Assembly: GCA_026391235.1 (NCBI GenBank)
Contig: JAPLDV010000639.1
Location: 1 to 8,639 of the forward strand
Length of the DNA: 8,639 nucleotides
Direction: 5' to 3'
DNA from: Bacteroidia bacterium
Lineage (GTDB): Bacteria > Bacteroidota > Bacteroidia > Bacteroidales > UBA12481
A model generated the notes under the pieces. It saw nothing but the letters and a program-made list of their open reading frames with translations. It searched no databases and was not told the DNA's origin. Of the stretch, positions 1-7,236 are shown in pieces (position 1 is the stretch's first letter; each line of letters opens with the position of its first letter). The translations under genes were made by a program, and so were the position numbers.

Positions 1-1330
1 AACCGTTGATCGAAGCATCCCAGATGGATTGGCCCCGTTCGAGATGCCTGAAAATACTCTCGATGACCACAATGGCATTGTCCACCAGCATGCCGACTCC
101 CAGTGCAAGTCCGCCAAGCGTCATTAAATTCAATGTCAATCCATTGAAATACATCAAATTGAAAGTGGCTATTATGGAGATCGGAATGGCAACACTTGCG
201 ATCAGTGTTGAGCCCAGCCTGCGGAAGAAAACAAACATGATAAATACCGCCAGGCCCATCCCAATCAATGCATTGGTTTCCACTTCGCCGATTGCGGTTG
301 AAATAAAGGTTCCCTGGTCCTGGATGATCTCAAAAGAATATCCGGGAAGCGATTTCTGAAGTATCAGGAACTCTTCCTTAAGTTGTTCTACTGCCTTTAC
401 CGTATTAAAGCTGGGCTCCTTATAAATAGCCAGCCCGATGGCCCGCTGGCCGTTGATCCTGACAATATTATTGGGCTCCTTGTTCTTGAATTCAACTTTG
501 GCCACATCCTTCATGAAAACGGGGACCCTCGTTGTTGCTGCAGTTCCAGTAGCAGATGAAGTACCGGTAGCCGTTGAGGTTGCAGTCTTGAAACCAACGA
601 TCAATTGCGAAATATCATTGAGATTCTCAAATACACTGACACCCTTGATGACATACTGTGTGCCCATCTCAATGATCGATCCCCCGGAAACATTCCTATT
701 GTAATTTGTGATCTGGGATGTAATCTCGCTGGTTGTAATGCCGTAAGCATTAAGCAGATAGGCATTGGTGCTGATCAGGACCTCTTTTTGTTCCTGTCCT
801 TCCATCTGCACATCCGCTACCCCCTCGAGCCTGACCAGTTCATTCCTCAGATAATTTTCACCAATCTGCCGCAATTCATCCATGTCCACCATGGATTCAT
901 GGCGCATGGCCACAAGCATGACCGGTGATTGGTTAGGATCATGCTGGGTAATTGTAAGCGACTCGATATCACTGTTCTGTGAATAGGTTCCGAGGGCTTT
1001 CTGCAGCTCAAGGAAAGCATCGTCCATATCCTTGTTCCAGGCATATTCAATAGTGATCTGTGCCGTGCCGACACGGGTAACGGAGCTGACTCCGGTTACC
1101 TGGCTTTGCCTGATGCAAACTGATTCCATCGGGTCCACGAAAAGCTTCTCAACCTCTTCAGGCGGACGCTCACCCGCCTTGATCTCAACATAGATCCTCG
1201 GATTGTTCAGCTTCGGAAACAGATCCGTACCCAATTTACCAAAGGAAATGTATCCCAGCAGAACGACGGCCAGGATAAACATGGTAACTGTGACCGGGTA
1301 TCTGACTGCAAACTCGGTTATCTTTCTCAT
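1..1330 (-). CDS. RND efflux pump inner-membrane subunit, N-terminal 443 residues (runs off left edge)
   Basis: This is the proton-driven inner-membrane pump of a tripartite efflux system (AcrB/MexB-like HAE class). The frame is open from the ATG at 1330 to base 1 with no stop, so only the first 443 residues are present; the family usually has about 1000-1150. Visible parts are the first membrane helix (about residues 12-32), then a periplasmic porter domain beginning GTDLFPKL and containing the RND-type 'P-E-E-V-E' segment and PVFMKDVAKVE. Helices follow at about 350-370, 371-394 and 400-428. The last contains GVGMLVDNAIVVIES, the RND TM4 motif, with Asp417-Asn418 where AcrB has Asp407-Asp408. 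Residues about 249-268 form an unusual Thr/Ala/Ser/Gly-rich insert just before the PVFMKDVAKVE strand. The gene lies 20 nt after the adaptor gene and is probably cotranscribed with it and tolC. The substrate cannot be told. The family call is firm. Confidence 0.95.
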   Translation of the reverse strand, partial: MRKITEFAVRYPVTVTMFILAVVLLGYISFGKLGTDLFPKLNNPRIYVEIKAGERPPEEVEKLFVDPMESVCIRQSQVTGVSSVTRVGTAQITIEYAWNKDMDDAFLELQKALGTYSQNSDIESLTITQHDPNQSPVMLVAMRHESMVDMDELRQIGENYLRNELVRLEGVADVQMEGQEQKEVLISTNAYLLNAYGITTSEITSQITNYNRNVSGGSIIEMGTQYVIKGVSVFENLNDISQLIVGFKTATSTATGTSSATGTAATTRVPVFMKDVAKVEFKNKEPNNIVRINGQRAIGLAIYKEPSFNTVKAVEQLKEEFLILQKSLPGYSFEIIQDQGTFISTAIGEVETNALIGMGLAVFIMFVFFRRLGSTLIASVAIPISIIATFNLMYFNGLTLNLMTLGGLALGVGMLVDNAIVVIESIFRHLERGQSIWDASING

Positions 1331-1350
1331 GATAATTTGGATAAGCCCGA

Positions 1351-2421
1351 CTAACGGACGATTTTAACTTTTGAACGGTTGGCGAGGGTTTCAAATCCTT
1401 CGATTACTACCCGGTCATTCATCTGCAAACCTTTAATAATCTCAACTGAATCGGGATTTTCCAAACCAATGGTTATTACCCTTTCCATCGCGGTATTCTG
1501 ATCGATCGTGAAAACAGTTCTGCCGCGTTGGCGTGAAACGATAATACTTTTTGGAATTACTATGGTGCTGTCCTTTTTCTGGGTAATAATTTCCGCCTTG
1601 ATATAACTTCCCGGCCGCAATTTCAGGTCCTCATTCATAATAGTCAGCGAACCCTTGAAGTTTCGGGTATCCGGACTGATGGCAGGTGAAAGCTGGCTGA
1701 TCATACCAAATAATGTATCATCGGGCAAGGCATAATTAAGTACCCTTACCTTTTGGTTTACAGATATATGAATCAGATCCTTCTCCGGCAGTTGGAATTC
1801 CATGTACAATTTCCTGTAATCCATTATCTTGACCAGGGATTGACCGGTTGTCAGTTTATTCCCGGAGGTATAAAACGGAAGATCGACGATCACACCGTCG
1901 AATGGAGCCTTTACCAACATTTTAGCCATCTGCAATTCGGCAGCAGTATAAGTATACCTGGCATTTATAAGCGTCTGTTCAGATGTTTTAAGTTCACGAA
2001 GAGTGGCACCCCCTTTATCATAGAGAGATTTTTGTTTTTCAAACTCATTCTCGGATACATCAAGGTTCAGCTTTTTTGAATCGATCTGAATTCCATTAAC
2101 GTATTCTGCATCTTCAAACTTAACAATCAGGTCGCCGGTGTTAACCCTGTCGCCCAGCGACCATGGCCGTCCGTTGCGCGGATTGTTCTGCAACACATAC
2201 TTCCCCGACATCTCAGATTTTAACTCGACCTCACGGGTGGGATAAACAGTTCCGTTGGTCTCAATAAATTCCTCTATTGAAGAAGGCCGGATGTCAAGCA
2301 CCGACACTGGTACTGCGACTTCAGTTTCAGCATCCGTTTGCTGGTTCTTGCAACCGTTGATCGCGAGTATGGCAAATCCGGAGAACAAGAAGATAATCAG
2401 GGAGTTTCGATTAGATTTCAT
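1351..2421 (-). CDS. RND efflux periplasmic adaptor subunit (membrane fusion lipoprotein)
   Basis: This 356-residue protein would bridge the RND pump and the TolC-like channel in the periplasm. The N-terminus is a hydrophobic signal ending AILAING-Cys24, a lipobox-like site, so it is probably a lipoprotein. A biotinyl/lipoyl-like half-motif starts near residue 65 (EVELKSEMSGK) and carries a short insert (NPRNGRPWS) before LGDRVNTGDLIVKFED. A short coiled-coil hairpin follows at about 108-167, then the second lipoyl half (VKAPFDGVIVDLP). The beta-barrel and membrane-proximal domains follow, with SPAISPDTRNFK, LRPGSYIKAEI and the closing DRVVIEGFETLANRSKVKI. The short hairpin and RND-type neighbours fit an AcrA/MexA-like adaptor rather than a type I or MacA type. 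The ATG at 2421 is 6 nt after the tolC stop, and the TAG stop is 20 nt before the pump start. This is a typical compact operon, and the gene looks intact. Confidence 0.95.
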   Translation of the reverse strand: MKSNRNSLIIFLFSGFAILAINGCKNQQTDAETEVAVPVSVLDIRPSSIEEFIETNGTVYPTREVELKSEMSGKYVLQNNPRNGRPWSLGDRVNTGDLIVKFEDAEYVNGIQIDSKKLNLDVSENEFEKQKSLYDKGGATLRELKTSEQTLINARYTYTAAELQMAKMLVKAPFDGVIVDLPFYTSGNKLTTGQSLVKIMDYRKLYMEFQLPEKDLIHISVNQKVRVLNYALPDDTLFGMISQLSPAISPDTRNFKGSLTIMNEDLKLRPGSYIKAEIITQKKDSTIVIPKSIIVSRQRGRTVFTIDQNTAMERVITIGLENPDSVEIIKGLQMNDRVVIEGFETLANRSKVKIVR

Positions 2422-2427
2422 ATCAGT

Positions 2428-3640
2428 TTAGTTTTTTTTGTATTCTGTTGGTACAATGGATGTTTTGGTTTCCCAATCATATAAAGTTTGTATTTTTATA
2501 TTAAGAATCTCGAGTTTGTAATTGATCTGCGCATTAATCAGATCAAGCTTCTTGGAAGAAAGCTGATTCTGGAACAGATTGAGATCCATCCCGGTTAAAT
2601 CTCCGTTCACATATCGCTCCTTATTGATATCGTAGGTAAGTTGTGCATTACGCACGTTTTGCCCGGCAATGATAATCTGATTTAACAGGTTCTGCAGGTT
2701 CCGGAAGGTTTGCCTGACGGTTTGTATTATCGTATTTCGTTGATCCTCGTAATTAACCTTCTGAGTTTCTATACTTGTTTGGGATGCTTTGATCCTGGCT
2801 TTACGTTCGCCCCAGTCGAAGATAGGAATTTGCAAACCAAAAGTTACCTGTTCATTATCCGTGGGAGTTTGAAAAATATTCTGGAAGTTTGAATTATCCC
2901 CGACCAAACCAACCGACAAGGAAAGGTTTCCCGCAAATTCATTGAAGGCCATGGTCTGGGTCAGGCTGGATTTGGCATTTTCTATGCTGATTTGACGCTG
3001 TCTCAGTTCCATCCTGTTGGCAAGGGCGTACTTTATCGCTTCTTCCAGATTTACCGGTACAGAATCAACAACCGGATCCGCCAACACATTCACTTCGTTA
3101 TATATATCCATTCCGATCAGCATCTTGAAATTATCCTTGGCATTGTCCAAAGAAACCTTGGCATTTTCCCATGATGATTTACTGGAGGCCAGGTTTAATT
3201 CAGCCTGGTACAATTCCTCGAGCCTTGACAGGCCTCCTTCAACCTTGTTCTTAATAATGTCAAAATTTTGTTTCTGATTATTATATTCTTCCAGCGAGAT
3301 CTGCAGTCTCATCTGCGCGTTGTAAACTGCATAGAACTGTTGAGTAACTGATCGTTCCAACGATAGCATCTGAATATTATAATTGAGCTGGGCATTTTCA
3401 AATGACAGTTGCAAAGTATTTAACTCCAGCTTCATCCTGTTATAAGTAAACAGAGGTTGGTCAAACTGCAATCTGACATTATCATTGAATTTCCTATTAA
3501 TGGCATCGATCTTTGATATCCGGACTATTTTGGGATGCGATCAGCAACGCATCCTGCAACTTAACCAATTGCTGAGCCCACAAGGGACCTGATGATACCA
3601 GGCCAAATAAAAGGGTTAATAACACTACTTTCTTATTCAT
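2428..3640 (-). pseudogene. TolC-like outer-membrane efflux protein, frameshifted and internally deleted near the N-terminus
   Basis: This would be the outer-membrane channel of the RND system. The ATG at 3640 opens a clear start: a signal peptide ([19 protein letters not shown], probable cleavage after LWA22), then QQLVKLQDALLIASQNSPDIK, the classic start of a mature OEP domain. That frame stops at TAA 3497-3499 after 47 residues. The rest of the protein is in another frame, open from 3540 to the TAA at 2428. It reads IDAINRKFNDNVRLQFDQPLF, TYNRMKLEL and so on. The second OEP repeat (ANRMELRQRQ to FGLQIPIFDWGERKARI) is complete. In it about 55 residues separate the two landmark motifs; in the first repeat only about 17 separate SPDIK from LQFDQPLF. 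An internal deletion of roughly 40 or more residues plus a frame change is therefore likely, removing part of the first helix and a beta strand. Choosing the TTG at 3471 as the start would leave no signal peptide. As read, the gene is non-functional unless the sequence is wrong. Confidence 0.85.
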
Positions 3641-3667
3641 AATATATTAGGTTGTTTCATACTTAAT

Positions 3668-3765
3668 ACTGCCTACTGCCCACTGCCCACTGCCCACTGC
3701 CCACTGCCCACTGCCCACTGCCCACTGCCCACTGCCCACTGCCTACTGCCTACTGCCCACTGCCT
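3668..3765. repeat. Tandem heptamer array, 14 copies of ACTGCC(C/T)
   Basis: There are fourteen head-to-tail 7-bp units on the plus strand, ten ACTGCCC and four ACTGCCT. The T variants are units 1, 11, 12 and 14, and a decayed unit (ACTGTTG) follows at 3766-3772. On the coding strand the unit is (G/A)GGCAGT. The array fills nearly the whole gap between the permease frame and tolC and starts inside the stop codon of the golvesin-domain frame: that TAG (3764-3766) is formed partly by the last repeat unit. Seven is not a multiple of three, so copy-number changes would shift any frame reading through it. Similar intergenic heptamer arrays (STRRs) are known from filamentous cyanobacteria, and I recall comparable ones in Bacteroidota, but no function is established. 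It is not a CRISPR array: there are no spacers. Confidence 0.97.
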
Positions 3766-4048
3766 ACTGTTGTTTCACCCATTTTACGGCATCTGCCACA
3801 ACAAAACGTCCGGTATTTTTATTGTTCATGGTGACTTTTGCAGTATCGGCGGCAAAATAAAAAGAGCCTAGTTTGTTCCATCCGGTTTCGGCGGTTTTAA
3901 GGGGAACTGTTATATCCTCCTTACCTTCCGAATGAAAAACGGTAAAATGGTATTCATCAGAAATCTCAGGCATTCCCCCTTGACCACCGCCCGGTCCACC
4001 GCCCGGTCCACCGCCCTGAGAGCGCTGACCGCCTACGCCGCCGCCGCC
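3764..4048 (-). pseudogene. C-terminal half of golvesin-like domain, in frame with the permease beyond its TGA
   Basis: These 94 codons continue the permease frame directly after its TGA (4049-4051). The first 25 encode a glycine-rich linker (GGGGVGGQRSQ, then GGGPGGGPGGGQGG). The remaining 69 run from the Met at 3973 to the TAG at 3764. They read DEYHFTVFHSEGKEDITVPL, then [10 protein letters not shown] and [12 protein letters not shown], which is the second half of a golvesin/xanthan-lyase-type beta domain (typical 'W-x-x-LG-x-F-x-F' and 'ADAV' motifs). The first half (AFYGDFVRSAVYIKSGEGDV, then PGFYEVYTF) lies just before the TGA, so one domain is split between the two frames. Independent translation from ATG 3973 would give half a domain with no signal peptide, which is unlikely to be useful. 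The best reading is the severed tail of the permease. Readthrough or sequencing error remain possible. Confidence 0.85.
3984..4016. repeat. Short 12-bp tandem repeat in the glycine-rich linker
   Basis: There are two full copies of CCACCGCCCGGT (3984-3995, 3996-4007) and a 9-base partial copy (4008-4016). On the coding strand the unit encodes Gly-Gly-Pro-Gly-type repeats (GGGP). The period is a multiple of three, so gain or loss of units would only lengthen or shorten the linker. It lies about 33 bp downstream, on the coding strand, of the in-frame TGA. Confidence 0.85.
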
Positions 4049-7000
4049 TCACATTCTCATTCCCATACGGGCAATATTCGGATTAACGAAGGTGTACACT
4101 TCATAAAATCCAGGCTTTTGTATCAAGGTTCGCCATTCAACAGAAACATCTCCTTCTCCGGATTTAATATATACGGCAGATCTCACAAAATCGCCGTAGA
4201 ATGCTGATTGAATGGTCGGGGTCCAGAATGTCGGGGTCCTCCAGCCACGCATGCTTTCATAAGGTATATCAGGATTAGTCTTGCTAATCTTTAACCACTT
4301 AACCATTCGGCTAACTGTTGCGGCGCCTTTTGTTGAAAAACCGATATCCTCATTATCCACGACAATCTCACCGGGTTCGCTCATGGATAGAATCAACGGT
4401 ATAGACTTCTGGCCTTCAATAGGTTCAAAGCCCTTAATCTGTTCAAGCTTTGGAAACGGATAGCTGATATTGTTCGGCAGATTGGTGGATATCATGGTAT
4501 TGACCGACATAGCCCGGGGTTGGTCATCCAATATATATCCCACCTGCAGTGCCTGTCCGGCCGGAACAACCAGGAATTTGTCGGTAGCAGCATTTCTGCC
4601 TGCCAGTGCAAAACTGGCTCCGCCTCTCATTCCGGGGCCTCCTCCCATACCCCGGCCTCCACCCATACCGCCACGGCCTCCGGCACGGAGGGATATCTGT
4701 AAAAGACCGCTCTCGCTGGATGGATTTGAAACATCAAACAGCAATTGGTAGCGGGTACGGTCATCCTGCTGAACCTCAACAACACGAACATGTCCAATGA
4801 GATAACCCGGCAACTGATCATTCATATACCATTTGGCAGCAAGGGAATCCACATCAAATCCGAATTTATTTTTAAAATCATTGGAAAATTGTTCAAAATC
4901 GATTGTCTGATAGCGGTTTTTCGAAATCTCATCGAGGATGAAGGGCATAAAATCTACCGAACCGGCTATTGCTTCAAGATAAGTAAAGAAATATTTCCCT
5001 TTTGCATCGATAACCTGCCGCAGGGCAAGATTATCCATATCGGTACTCAGAAGCTTGATGAAGGATTTCTTTTTCAACTCCATGTTTGCCTGTTCGGCAG
5101 CGCTTAATCCGCTGGTCGCCATTCCACCCATCTGGTTTTCACCGGTATTAGTCAGATAAGCTTCCAGGGCCGCATTGAGTATATGATACTGATCGGATCC
5201 GAGGTGATTAACAAAGGTGAAAAAATTAGGGAAAAGTGAGAATTTCTTATCTGTATCAACGACAACTGGCACACCGCCCATATTAAAATTCATTCGATTG
5301 TCGGAGGCGCCCGGCATGAAATTATCGGAAATGAAATTCCGGAAAACACGCAGCTGAATCTCTTTTTCAGATAGCGACTCCTCATTTTGTTTAGCTCTCT
5401 TAATTGCCTGCTTGAGTTCTTGTCCGAATCCTGCCCGGGATAACATGCTTCCCATTTCAGGCAGGAGAATCATTTCGGGCTGGAGAAAGTCACGATGTTT
5501 TGCCCATAATCTTGAATAAGCATAAAACTGAACAGGGACTTCAATCAGGCGCAGCCGCGGATATGCGTATTTTAATCCCAATCTGCGCTCGAGATCCTGT
5601 TTCATATCGCCCACGAATTTGGGCAGGGTATCAGAGATCGAATCGAGTGCAGCACTGAAAAAATCATGTTTTTGAATCACATTCAACTCAAAATCAACTC
5701 CCCCGGCACTTAACGTCATCGGTTTATAGGGGCCGATGATAAGGGTCATTCCTGGTACCGGGTTTTCCGGTTTGAACATCCAGCTATTTCCCGAATTTTC
5801 AATTTTTCCCTGCATGATCGGCTGAAGTCCGTTTTTGGTTTCAACTGTGGCTGTAAACTTTGTGAAGTTCCAGGTTGGCAGAATGGAAATAGTAGATCCA
5901 TGAAGGACACCCGGCCGGGGATACCAGGCACATTCAGGCGTGAGCAATACATAGTCCGGTTCAAGTATCGCAAAACGTTTACGAATTGAAATCACAAAAT
6001 CCGGCCCCCATTTTTCGGCAGCCTGTTCATCTTTAATATCCAGGTTGCAAACACGCTCATCAATACGTCCCTTATAAACAAACTCAGCCTGGATGCTCTG
6101 CCCGGGGGCGAGTGCACCGGGCAGGTTTACAAATAGCAGATGATCCTTCCTTTCAAAACCTGTTTTCGCGCCGCTGATTATCAATTCTTCAAGAGTCAAT
6201 CCGGGATTCAGTGAGAAAACTGTTTTGGAAATATTCTCATGGGTTTGATTGCTCAATGTCATTTTTGCACTTACACTGATCGTTCGCCCATGGTGCTTAA
6301 TGATCAGGTCGCAGGCGCCGAGTGTTAATGCAGGTGTCTTATAATTTTTATCATCCAGAGCGATCATCGCCTTTCTGAACCGAATATCCTGGGCTGTGCT
6401 GCCCGAATAAGCTATAATTCCGATGACACCAGCAACCGCAAGAATGATCGTCAGCACCAAGGATGCAGTAGTATGAAGTTTTGATTGAGGCAATCTTTTC
6501 ATCAGCAGGATACTTCCCGTAATGAAGGAAAGGCCCAGCAGAAAGTATATTCCCCTCTGTATCAGCAATTTCCATTCAAAGCCAAAACCGATCATATCCG
6601 AATGAACCAAGGGCAAACGGAAACCCATAAAATCAAAGATAAAGTCAAACTTATCCTTTCCAAAAAACATCACCATTCCGGTATATCCAAGAAGGATTAC
6701 CAATGCAATGGCCTGATTTTTAAAAACAGACATCACCATAAAGGAGAGCCCCAGGATGAATACCAGTGAAGGCAGACTGATTATCAGAGGATAATAGAGG
6801 TAGGCCATCCAGTTGACCGAAAGGTCACCCATCACCAGGTTAATAATAAGTGCGAGGATGAGTACCAAAATATTCAATACCATGAACACGGTTAGAATTC
6901 CGACGGTTTTCCCCCAAACGTATGCCCAGTTGGTCATCGAACGGGTAAAAATAACTTCTGATGTATCCAGCTTTTTATCTCTTTTCAGAAAATCCAGTGC

Positions 7001-7234
7001 AAGAAACATGGCAATAAAAGCCTGTGCCAAACTAAGTATGAGTATATTGAAATAGGGAATATTGGCCGGGATACTCTTAACCGCCCAGTTGCCGCCATTA
7101 TCGCCGAGGATTTCGAGGTTCATTACGAAAAGGACCAGCAGGATCAAAATAGTAAATATTCTGAAGAACCAGCTTCTGAAAAGGATCAGCATTTCAAACC
7201 AGGCAATCGTTCCGATAGTTCTGATAGTTTTCAT
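4049..7234 (-). CDS. ABC exporter permease fused to inactive M1-peptidase-like domain and start of a golvesin-like domain
   Basis: This is the membrane subunit of an ABC-2-type exporter with a large periplasmic region (1061 residues before the TGA). Seven hydrophobic segments lie at about 16-40, 60-82, 107-135, 145-170, 173-192, 226-245 and 256-276, which would put the rest outside the cytoplasm. Residues 300-510 resemble the M1 aminopeptidase N-terminal beta domain (FSLNPGLTLEEL, APGQSIQAEFVYKGRI, ECAWYPRPG). Residues 515-820 resemble its catalytic and helical parts (LGLKYAYPRLRLIEVPVQFY, WYMNDQLPGYLIG). No HEXXH zinc motif is present; the likely position reads RNFIS (632-636), so peptidase activity is not expected. 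A Gly/Met-rich segment lies at 851-873. From about 1000 a golvesin-like beta domain begins and is cut by TGA; the same frame continues to 3764. The ATG at 7234 is preferred over the TTG at 7240: it sits 2 nt after the ATPase stop. Substrate unknown. Confidence 0.88.
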   Translation of the reverse strand: MKTIRTIGTIAWFEMLILFRSWFFRIFTILILLVLFVMNLEILGDNGGNWAVKSIPANIPYFNILILSLAQAFIAMFLALDFLKRDKKLDTSEVIFTRSMTNWAYVWGKTVGILTVFMVLNILVLILALIINLVMGDLSVNWMAYLYYPLIISLPSLVFILGLSFMVMSVFKNQAIALVILLGYTGMVMFFGKDKFDFIFDFMGFRLPLVHSDMIGFGFEWKLLIQRGIYFLLGLSFITGSILLMKRLPQSKLHTTASLVLTIILAVAGVIGIIAYSGSTAQDIRFRKAMIALDDKNYKTPALTLGACDLIIKHHGRTISVSAKMTLSNQTHENISKTVFSLNPGLTLEELIISGAKTGFERKDHLLFVNLPGALAPGQSIQAEFVYKGRIDERVCNLDIKDEQAAEKWGPDFVISIRKRFAILEPDYVLLTPECAWYPRPGVLHGSTISILPTWNFTKFTATVETKNGLQPIMQGKIENSGNSWMFKPENPVPGMTLIIGPYKPMTLSAGGVDFELNVIQKHDFFSAALDSISDTLPKFVGDMKQDLERRLGLKYAYPRLRLIEVPVQFYAYSRLWAKHRDFLQPEMILLPEMGSMLSRAGFGQELKQAIKRAKQNEESLSEKEIQLRVFRNFISDNFMPGASDNRMNFNMGGVPVVVDTDKKFSLFPNFFTFVNHLGSDQYHILNAALEAYLTNTGENQMGGMATSGLSAAEQANMELKKKSFIKLLSTDMDNLALRQVIDAKGKYFFTYLEAIAGSVDFMPFILDEISKNRYQTIDFEQFSNDFKNKFGFDVDSLAAKWYMNDQLPGYLIGHVRVVEVQQDDRTRYQLLFDVSNPSSESGLLQISLRAGGRGGMGGGRGMGGGPGMRGGASFALAGRNAATDKFLVVPAGQALQVGYILDDQPRAMSVNTMISTNLPNNISYPFPKLEQIKGFEPIEGQKSIPLILSMSEPGEIVVDNEDIGFSTKGAATVSRMVKWLKISKTNPDIPYESMRGWRTPTFWTPTIQSAFYGDFVRSAVYIKSGEGDVSVEWRTLIQKPGFYEVYTFVNPNIARMGMRM
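4619..4684 (-). other. Gly/Met/Arg-rich low-complexity segment within the permease
   Basis: About 22 codons encode AGGRGGMGGGRGMGGG followed by PGMRGGA, between an M1-like C-terminal region and a beta-rich stretch. It resembles the second glycine-rich linker at the TGA (also Gly/Pro-rich and preceded by MGMRM). It is probably a flexible loop. The Met content might suggest metal contact, but that is only speculation. Confidence 0.8.
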
Positions 7235-7236
7235 AA

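Noticed and set aside
6..928. Plus-strand and other-frame small ORFs at the left end
   Set aside because: The minus-strand RND pump frame is continuous from 1330 to 1 and explains this whole stretch with clear family motifs.
2428..3471. TTG at 3471 as a genuine start of a shorter efflux protein
   Set aside because: It falls mid-domain, leaves no signal peptide for an outer-membrane protein, and a perfect start with signal peptide lies upstream in the other frame.
3641..3667. Promoter directly upstream of tolC
   Set aside because: The region is AT-rich, but no TAnnTTTG box with a spaced -33 element can be found.
3668..3765. CRISPR array
   Set aside because: Units are 7 bp and contiguous, with no spacers and no cas genes.
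3974..4051. Selenocysteine insertion at the TGA
   Set aside because: The sequence just after TGA is a repetitive GC-rich glycine stretch with no convincing SECIS-type hairpin, and no selenoprotein family matches this position.
4470..4751. Plus-strand proline-rich proteins
   Set aside because: They are antisense shadows of the glycine-rich segment of the permease; no signal or domain supports them.
5600..7234. Active M1 aminopeptidase
   Set aside because: The fold-like segments are there but no HEXXH...E zinc site is found anywhere in the protein.
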